Made by a program: the position numbers and the translations under genes. Positions 56,559 to 64,000 of a stretch of DNA of 64,000 bases are shown one piece after another (within the stretch, counting starts at the first letter, position 1; every line of letters begins with the position of its first letter). The stretch is taken from assembly GCA_037893225.1 (NCBI GenBank), contig JAZGUH010000075.1, positions 744,001-808,000 on the forward strand, given 5' to 3'. The notes beneath the pieces were generated by a model that saw nothing but the letters and a program-made list of their open reading frames with translations, did no database searches and was not told the origin of the DNA. The stretch comes from Hippasteria phrygiana (lineage: Eukaryota; Echinodermata; Asteroidea; Valvatida; Goniasteridae).

Positions 56559-59426
56559 TCACTGATAGATGGCTTTACGTAGCTCCGATTTAAATGTACT
56601 TAAGGAGTTTATGGTTCTCATTTGTTCAGGCAGATTATTCCATATACTGGCACCACTCACAGCGAAACTTGTCACGTAGCATTCCTTTTTGGCGAAAGGA
56701 ACTTTCAGTGCCATTTGGGTCGATTGTCGTGTTTCACGAATCACTGTAAGTGGTGTGAACAGATTTGTCATGTACAAAGGAGTCATTTTGTTAAGGCTTT
56801 TGAAAACAAAGATAGCCTTTTTTGGACTGAACTCTTTCTTCAAAAGGAATCCAATTTAGTCTGGCAAACATATCAGCTGAGGGGGTGAGGAAGGTACATG
56901 TAAGGATTATCCGTGCGGCTCTTTTGAGACATTTGTTGAGGGTATTGTCGTGAGATATGTACCTTCCTCCCCACACCGTACAGCAATACTCTAAAGATGG
57001 CATAACTAAACTTACAAAGAGTGTGTGCAGGCTGCTTTGGGAAACGTAATCACAAATTCTGTTTAACACACCCAATTTAGACGAAACAGTCTTCCTTACG
57101 TATTCAACATGTGTACCCCAACTTAATGTTTCATCAACAACTACACCCAAGCATTTACAAGATTTCACTTTTTCGATAACCTTATCAGCAATGCACACGT
57201 TCAGGTCGACGTTGGATATTTTCTGTCTTGAACCAATAAGCATACATTTGGTTTTGTTGGCATTTAATGCTAGTTTGTTTCTTAGGCACCAGTTGTGAAT
57301 ACTAGCAAGAGCTACATTCAAGTTCCTTTCTATTTCGTTAATACTAGAGGAGCTACAAGTTAACGTGGAGTCATCTCCATACATAAATAAGTTGCAATTT
57401 TTGGGGTATACAGGATGGAAGATCACTACTATAAACAATGAATAAAAGTGGCCCTAAGATCGACCCTTGTGGAACGCCTATGTCTATGGGCACGACCTTC
57501 GATATTGTACCCTTAATATTTACAGACTGACTACGACCGCCTAGGTACGACTTAAACCAATTAATTCTAGAAGATGACAAATTCAGCTTCTTCAATTTGC
57601 CTAGTAGGATTACATGATCCACACAATCAAAAGCTTTACTGAGATCTATGAACACGCTACCTGTAACTTCACCTTGCTCCATAGCCTCAAAACACTTGTT
57701 TGTTAAATCGTGTAGAGTGCTTTCAGTTGAGTGCAACTAGGTATCAAATTGTTATCATCGAGGTAGCTATATACTGCCGAGTGCACACATCTTTCTAGAA
57801 TCTTAGAGATAATTGGCAGTATAGAAATAGGCCGATAATTACCTGTACTACATTTATCTCCTCCCTTGTGAATTGGTGTTACCAAGGCGTGTTTCCAATC
57901 TTTAGGGTATTGCTCGCATCTTATGGAGAGGTTAAAAATATAAGTTAAAGATTTAGTAATATAAGGGGAAGCAATTTTAATCATTTTAACACTGATGCCA
58001 TCCGGACCTGTTGCTTTCCCAACCGACATGGATGATATTTGCTTTTGAACGAACTCTTCTGTGATATTAGGTACAGTGCATTCTTCAAGTTCATGTAGAG
58101 AATCAACAATAGAGGCGTAGGTATCATTGTTTTCAAGTTCGCCCGATGGGCAATTTCTAGCTGTACGTTTTCCTATTGTAGAAAAGTGTTCATTTAATGT
58201 ATCAGCAATGTCAGTGGGATCGTCAATATGTTCTCCATTTGGGGAAGTGATAGAATTTGGAGCAATTTTCGGTTTTTTAGGAAGTACCTCCTTTAGTTTT
58301 TTCCATAGCATAGATGAATTGCTTTTATTTTCTTCTATGGCTGATGGTGGTATTCGCTCTTCTTAGTGCGGATTTTATTAGTTACATTATTCCGCAGCTT
58401 TTTGTAAGAGTCCCAATCGATCTGTGAGCCTGAGCGTTTTGCGATTAAGTTTAAGAATTTCGCAATCAAGCCAAGGTAAAGAGGCACCCCGAATACGTTT
58501 AGTTTTGATTAGCGCATGAAAGTTAATAATACTTATAAATATGGAGTGCCATTTGCACCACGCTTCATCAACATCATAAGAATCCAGTACATCTTGCCAT
58601 GGTGCATTAAGGAGGTCGTCTTTAAATGCATCATTGTCTATATTTGTAAGACATCGACAATTTATTGAGCGACCTGTAATTTTTGGTGTTTTCCAACTAT
58701 GTTGACTATAAACAAGATAATGGTCACTGATTAGGACTGGTAATACACCACATTCCTTTATTAGCTCTGGATGGGAGCTGAAAATGAGATCGATTATTGT
58801 TTGAGTGGACTCAGTGACACGTGTTGAGTCATGTATGAGTTGCGCCAATTGGAATAAACCAAAACAAGAAATAATTGGGTTTGAGTTCTATCATCATCAA
58901 CTGAAACATCATAATTAAAGTCCCCAGTTGCAATAATTTCTTTACATTCACAGGAGGCCTTATTAATAATATCACTTAGTTTATCAATGAATTCAACAGA
59001 GCTTGAAGGTGGCCTATAAATAGAACTAATAGGCACAGGCTGTCTTTGTTTACACATAATTTCAACCCATATGCACTCGACATCATCACGACGAGTGAAA
59101 GTTAAGTTGTTTCGGATGTACATGGCAACCCCACCAACATGCCGGTTCCTGTCTTTTCTGACATTGGAACAATTTGGTAATGTGATTTCATCGTCGGAGA
59201 TTGAGGCATTGCAGAAAGTTTCATTTAGACAGATGATATCGAATGGATTTGTAGACATTAAAATTATAAATTGGTCAAATTTGTTTATTAAACTTCTCAC
59301 ATTAAGATGGGCGAATGAGAATCCCCCGGTGCTTCGGTTGTAGATAACGCCATCTGTTAAGTCTATGGTAGATTTTTGCCTTGTGGATTGAGCAGCTCTC
59401 TGACCGTTTTTAGGTATTGGTCCCAT
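56559..59426 (-). pseudogene. CR1-like ORF2 (endonuclease + reverse transcriptase), multiply frameshifted
   Basis: Pieces in order on minus: 59426-58794 (endonuclease: AHLNVRSLINKFD, ICLNETF, GGVAMYIRNN, GDFNYDV), 58848-58387 (end of endonuclease, LISDHYLV), 58311-57703 (RT start: GKATGPDGISV, YRPISILP), 57736-57371 (FIDLSKAFDCVDH, GVPQGSILGP), 57438-56791 (catalytic YGDD at 57381-57370) and 56843-56559 (C-terminus, SGASIWNNLP). Each junction is a frameshift or stop, at least five in total. Confidence 0.85.
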
Positions 59427-61034
59427 TCCTGGCCTCGATAGTGTGTCTGGGTTAGTGGCTGACGGAGATGGGTTGGATGCTGTTTTTGATACGGGTGTGG
59501 GTAGTACTGATTTGCCATTTGAAAACCCGTCGGGACATCACGATTCGCTGTAGTCCGCTCCTTCACGACATCAGAGTACAAGGTCTTGCTGAACGGGGTC
59601 CTCTGGTGTGTGATGCGGCTAGCAGTGGTCTTATGTGGTCCTGCGACGTGTTGGATAATGTTCACGGCAAGTAGACGCACTCCTGTTGAGTTGAGGTGCA
59701 CGCCATCCGATACAAGGTGATTTGGGTTTATGTTTCCATTGTCAATGAAGCCCCAGTTATTTTGTCTTGCTATTGACTTAAGCAGATTATTAGAGTCATC
59801 TACCTTCTTGCGTTTTGGCACGGTTTGATTTTTGCGATGTATAATCGACGAGATTGTTACTGATCTTGGTTGTAGTAATTCACCAAGAGAAGTGATCTTT
59901 GCAGCAATAGTCTCTGGGTTGTCAGAAGTATTATTGGTCCCAACATGAAGGATTACTCCAGAGACGTCGTATTTGGCCGACAGCTGGATGGCGTTAGGAG
60001 CAAGATCTTCGATTTTTGCTCCACGCATGGTATGGCACATCACTCTTTCTTTTGCCTGCTCAATCTCCTGGGTTGTAGCCGTTTGATCATTGAGTCACCG
60101 AATATTAGGATATCTGCATGGTTGTGTTCGCTAGGTGTGGGTGGCCGTTTTTTCATGGTAGGTGTCGGTTTCTGCTTTGTAGTGGTCAGTTTCTTGTGCT
60201 TTTCCCGGTATTGGTCGAGCTGCTCTTGAAAAGAGGCCTTGTTTTTTGAGGGACAGGGCTTGTTTGGGGGAGTACAGGACTCCTGTTGCATGCCAGGCTG
60301 GACTTTTGGCTGCATAGCTTCGTAGTAGGAGTCGATCAGGAACTCGGCTTCGGTCCGGGAATCATCAAAGCTGTTTTCGATGTTGACCGGATCGACATCC
60401 TCCGTCGCCAATGCAGCAAAGCGGTTGCTTGTTGATACCGCTGGACTGGCTGAACCCATGGTGGTACTCGGGTTGTTCCGGCTCAGGGCACAGGGCTGGC
60501 GTTTCGAATGGGCATCGGCTTCACGAGAAGAAGGGCTCATCAGCATATCAATGGTAGAATGGAGAGCATCACATTCCTTCTTCGAGTGGTCAATTGTTTC
60601 CCTTTGGGAAGGAGAAGATAAAGAAATCTGGCCAGAAAGTGTTGCAATTTGGTCTGAGAATTTCTGATCAAGTAAATTTATGTCGTTCTGAACCTGTAGG
60701 ATGGCTTTATAAATAACCTGTAGGGTGGGTTCAGATACTGGATCGAGGGCTATAGCACCTGTTAAATCTCGATCCGCAGTGCGCTTTCTTGGCATCGGTT
60801 TAACCTGATTAGCTGAACTTAAAGGGAAAGTCCACCCTGAGTTTATAATAACATAATGTTAAAGAACGTTAATTGCAATTGTGACTTACTTTTTATTTCA
60901 TTTTGATTGGTTTCGGTAATCGTATAAGCCGGAAGTTTTTTCATAGCGCGCCTGCCGTCATGCGAGCCGCCCTTTTGCTCTGGAATATCGGTACATCCAG
61001 GATACTGTGACGTAGTGGCTGCACTACCAAGCCA

Positions 61035-61056
61035 GCCGGCCGGGTACCCGGCCGGC
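61035..61056. repeat. Perfect 22-bp G+C palindrome in K3
   Basis: GCCGGC + CGGGTACCCG + GCCGGC, all self-complementary, no spacer. Located 18 bp from the left GTGACGTAGTG motif. Confidence 0.92.
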
Positions 61057-61222
61057 CCCGCGGCCTGAGCTGTTCGAGTGCAGTGAACCATTGTCCATAC
61101 ATGCAAAACACACGAGAACGTGGCAGTGTTGTTCCTTGACGCACGTCTGTTTTCCATATTCCTGGCGAATTTTTGCCTGACTGCTAAAGCAAAACACGGT
61201 CGTGCTGTAGTACAGCAACATC

Positions 61223-61500
61223 ATGACGATTTGGCAAGCTTTTGGCTGCTCAAATAAACCGAATTCTCTAAAAGGTCTCAGCGCCTTCTTCCAAATTCCC
61301 AATCCCCCAAACGACCGGATAATTGTAAGAAATGGCTGAACAATATAAAAACGCGACGACTTCGAACCAGATTGCTTTGAGGAAAATCGGCAGGCAGTTC
61401 TCCTGGGGTAGGCTAAGAATCTTCGAGATGATGCAGTGCCTAACATATTTTCTTTCCGACCAGAACAGACTTTGTGCTCTTCTAAAAATATACGAAAAAC
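61223..61500 (+). pseudogene. THAP-like exon in K3, degenerate
   Basis: From ATG 61223: MTIWQAFGCSNKPNSLKGLS (first Cys now Trp), then AFFQIPNPPNDR, and after stops DDFEPDCFEENRQAVLLG and LRDDAVPNIF. These match the THAP order AFGCSN ... FxxP ... HFEPxCFE ... AVPTIF, with His replaced by Asp. Several stops and shifts make it a pseudogene. Confidence 0.66.
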
Positions 61501-62586
61501 CACGATAAATTGCAGCACGTCAAGTCGAAGTAAACATCAGCCTTACGCATACACGCAATAGTCGGGCGCCTTATAAAACATACGTATTCATATGCACTAA
61601 GCTGCGTCTAGGTGTGATACCAGTGCATACCGCACGTAGCCAACCATGGGTTTCCATTGAGGTGCGGACACTACGTCATAATATCCCGGATGTCGCGGGA
61701 ACTTCGAACAGTATGGACGCGCCCTTTGTACTGCTGAATGGCAAGAAATCGTAAATATAAAGGGCGCGTGTGTCGTTCTCCATAACAAAAAAAATCCAAC
61801 TCTTGGTGCAGTATGTATGTTAGTGTATGTTCTTTTAGACTAGATAAAATATTAAAGAGCCTGGAATTCTCCTTTAAACAAGACCTAGGAAAACTGTTCC
61901 GATGACCAAAAATGTACAGACATAGTTCCTTGATGTCATCGGCCGCTGTTTGTGTGGACCTACGGGATTTTAATGAGAAATTACAAGAAAATTGGGTACT
62001 TAGCTTTGTTGAAAAGTCGTTTGTCTCGTCGCCATCATGGAAATCGTCACGGTACTTCTCCTTTGCAGACTCGAAGATTAAGTTCCTTGCCGGTAGAAGC
62101 TCATCAATAGTACAGTTACTTCTCAACAGTGACTCTATGGGCACAGACGGTGTACTCTGTAGTTTTGAGACTATCTGCTCCATCTTAGAGTCAAGTTTTG
62201 ATAGAAAACTCGGAGAGCCGATCTGACACACGTCTTGTCCGTTCGCAGCCATGATTTGAAGCGAATAATAAGTGTTTCAACAGACATATTCGATATTCGA
62301 CGTTCACATAGGGTTCTAAAGCATTGCTTTTTCAGTTATCGATTTGAAATTTTGTGTATATCTGATTATATAATAGCATACTTCTCATGTACAAGGTTAA
62401 TGCTGTCTTTGCTAAGAACGGTGAGAACATATTTTGAAAAACAAAGTACATAACAGAGTGCAACCTAAAAAAACAAAAACAACGTATTTAGATTAAGAAC
62501 ACTTCCTTAGGTCCAAGTTTTGTCATATCTGTACCCAACTTTCCATTGTTGCCATTATTTTGTTTACCTCTTTATCCCTGTAACAG

Positions 62587-63593
62587 AAATCCAAGTTGAT
62601 GATGAAGAAAAGCGAGGACTGAAAAAGGAAGTTGAAAGATTATCGAAGGAAATGGAGGAATTGAAGGCAAAATCACCATATTGGTCCACAGCAACAATTT
62701 AAGAAAATGACACAAACAACAAATTGTATACTGGACTGAAAAACGGGGTAACATTTGTTTGGCTTTTTAATCTGCTTTTACCATTTGCACAAAGGATGAG
62801 TTACTATGGATCAGGAGGTAAAGAGAGTGATTGATTTAAAAGACCAATGTCCCTTCCTCTTCAAGAACAACTTTTGGAAACTTTGATGCGTTTAAAACTT
62901 GGATTGCTTTTGTCTGACCTTAGTGACCGTTTTAATGTATCAGTCTCTCATATTCGTCGTATTGTTACTACTTGGATATTTCTAATGGAAAAAGTTCTAG
63001 CCCCTTTAAATTGTGCCCCTAGTGTGAATATTATTAATCAAATTTTGCCTCGACAGTTTAGTAAATTTTTTAATCTACGTTTCATTATAGATTGCACAGA
63101 ACTGTTTATAGAAACTCCCTCCAACTTCACAGCTCAATCACTAACCTGGCGTTCATACAAGCACCATAACATCATAACATTTCTTATTGCTATATCTCCA
63201 ACAGGATTGATAACTTTTGTCAGTGATGCCTGGGGTGGCAAAACCTCAGATCGCACAATAACTGAGAAATCTGGATTTCTCTCTCTTTTAAACAAAGGAG
63301 ATCTTGTGTTAGCAGATAAAGGGTTTACAGTTGGGGATCTCATTAATAAACATGGAGCATTTTTAAACATTCCACCTTTTCTTAACAGTGAATCTGGGCA
63401 ATTTACAGTTGATCAGGTACATAAAACACAAAATATCGCAGAGGTAAGAATACATGTAGAACGTGCCATTGGCAGAGTTAAGCAGTTTCACATTTTAGAT
63501 CCAAATATTCCTTTGTCACTAAAGAGATCAATTAACACCATATTTAAAGTCTGTTGTTATTTGACTAATTTATCTGAGCGTCTCACTTCTTAA
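62587..63593 (+). pseudogene. DDE transposase (HTH_Tnp_4 + DDE_Tnp_4 type), two in-frame stops
   Basis: Open after acceptor CTGTAACAG. It starts with a charged coiled coil (EEKRGLKKEVERLSKEMEEL) and YWSTATI, then TAA (62700-62702), a conserved-looking linker, TGA (62832-62834) and the long frame from 62847. HTH: LKLGLLLSDLSDRFNVSVSH. Catalytic residues: D in FIIDCTEL (63090-63092), D in VLADKGF (63315-63317) and E in HVERAIGRVK (63459-63461). This is the IS5/ISL2EU-like eukaryotic type that often has an N-terminal THAP domain. Frame is the same throughout, so two stop mutations suffice to explain the break. The upstream exon(s) are displaced by the LINE. Confidence 0.8.
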
Positions 63594-64000
63594 ATTGCAA
63601 CATTGAAGGCATGCATCAATTGCATTTTTCCAAAAATTTACGACCAGAAAGCTTTCTTGGATTATAGCACCTACTGGTATTGAACATGGTTCACCCTTAT
63701 TTTTTTTTACAAGCCAGGCGGACTAGTGAAGCACTCTAAACTACATGTTGTCCGTTGGCACTTTCACTAGTCCACGTGTATTTTAGTAAGTTCAATAGAA
63801 TTTCTAAATGTTGGCACCAGAATGTCTTTAACAACAATGTGCATACATGTAAACATGTATAACTTGGATCCTGAGGCAATCTTGTCCGGTCAGTGTTTTC
63901 AACAGACAAATTGATTATTTATGCTATACCAATACAGGGCCAGGCTTGAATGTATATGCTATGTGTTGCAATGCCGGTGCAAGATTTTTGCCATACCACG
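63594..64000. other. Downstream of the DDE transposase
   Basis: GGCGGACTAGTGAAG (63719) and CTTTCACTAGTCCACG (63761) form a small inverted repeat that may be near an element end. Otherwise nothing recognised. Confidence 0.4.

Larger units (their letters stand above)
60823..61873. mobile_element. Element K3: TTAA-flanked THAP-exon element inside LINE ORF1
   Basis: TTAA at 60819-60822 and 61874-61877. Imperfect inverted ends AGGGAAAGTCCA / TGGAATTCTCCT (9 of 12). The internal inverted pair GTGACGTAGTG (61007-61017) and CACTACGTCAT (61669-61679) brackets a THAP-like exon on plus. Removing the element and one TTAA rejoins the LINE ORF1 frame exactly. Confidence 0.78.
59363..62252 (-). pseudogene. 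CR1-like ORF1 with SGNH esterase domain, split by K3 and one frameshift
   Basis: Segment 1 is 62252-61874 (MAANGQDVCQIGSP start, 126 codons). It continues across the K3 insertion at 60818 in the same frame, through 60795 (MPRKRTADRD) to about 60040. After a frameshift near 60040-60090 it continues to the stop at 59363. SGNH blocks are visible: GDSMIKRL (about 60099), GTNN (about 59941) and SDGVHLN (about 59700). The esterase of CR1 ORF1 is thought to act on lipids or help localisation. ORF2 begins at 59426, overlapping the ORF1 end by 64 bp. Confidence 0.78.
56218..62300 (-). mobile_element. CR1-like LINE, long but decayed, interrupted by K3
   Basis: The minus-strand element runs from ORF1 start (62252) to a 3' tail of AATAAATA-type repeats at 56218-56245. 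Order: ORF1 with coiled/unknown N-terminus and SGNH esterase, then ORF2 with endonuclease and RT. An esterase in ORF1 is described for CR1-clade elements. Multiple frameshifts in ORF2 show it is dead. The 5' end is estimated. Confidence 0.8.

Noticed and set aside
61024..61518. Minus-strand open frame of 164 codons in K3
   Set aside because: The opposite strand carries the recognisable THAP pattern; this frame has no domain and is a shadow.

Overview
This is a eukaryotic, intron-containing, repeat-dense genomic window. It is AT-leaning, with frequent poly-G/poly-C runs and short ACATGT-type words. The host gene content, a tandem pair of NXPE-family (neurexophilin and PC-esterase) genes, together with the transposon spectrum (PIF/Harbinger, piggyBac, Kolobok-like THAP elements, hAT MITEs, CR1/L2-like and Tx1-like LINEs), fits a marine invertebrate deuterostome such as an echinoderm, hemichordate or amphioxus. 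I cannot fix the species from sequence alone.

Layout. 1-2.1 kb: the last two coding exons of one NXPE gene (upstream exons lie outside the window). 2.5-3.9 kb: a TA-flanked, hairpin-ended DNA element. 3.9-15.9 kb: a nested transposon complex. A nearly intact Harbinger (4-exon HARBI1-like transposase on minus, Myb/SANT-like gene on plus) abuts a second, internally deleted Harbinger in opposite orientation. That second copy is split by a 6.6 kb TA-flanked element, which is split by a 3.8 kb long-TIR element, which carries a 1.4 kb 12-bp CpG-rich minisatellite, a foldback array and small MITEs. 15.9-30.3 kb: no recognisable host gene; hairpin MITEs, a second copy of the TA-flanked element with a tRNA-like insertion, and a 2.4 kb degenerate satellite of 77- and 105-bp units. 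30.4-46.4 kb: a second NXPE gene whose five coding exons keep compatible splice phases. Its 10.8 kb second intron holds a 4.4 kb piggyBac element and a LINE with an open 1048-codon ORF2. The end of this gene is a recent duplicate of the sequence at 0.5-2.2 kb. 46.4-56.2 kb: MITEs, two TTAA-flanked THAP-exon elements, a GAAT-word-rich tract with a perfect 36-bp palindrome, a Tx1-like LINE ORF1 remnant and an LTR-retrotransposon gag remnant. 56.2-62.3 kb: a decayed CR1-like LINE on minus (ORF1 with SGNH esterase domain, ORF2 with endonuclease and RT), whose ORF1 is interrupted by a third TTAA-flanked THAP element. 62.6-63.6 kb: a coiled-coil + HTH + DDE transposase remnant with two stops.

The only likely working host genes are the two NXPE genes: predicted type II Golgi/secretory membrane proteins with an N-terminal Ig-like domain and a C-terminal SGNH/PC-esterase-type domain. 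The rest is mobile DNA, with insertion order readable from interrupted elements and empty-site paralogs inside the window. The most novel-looking item is a set of three TTAA-flanked elements of about 0.9-1.05 kb, each retaining a THAP DNA-binding exon bracketed by an inverted pair of GTGACGT (CRE-like) motifs.
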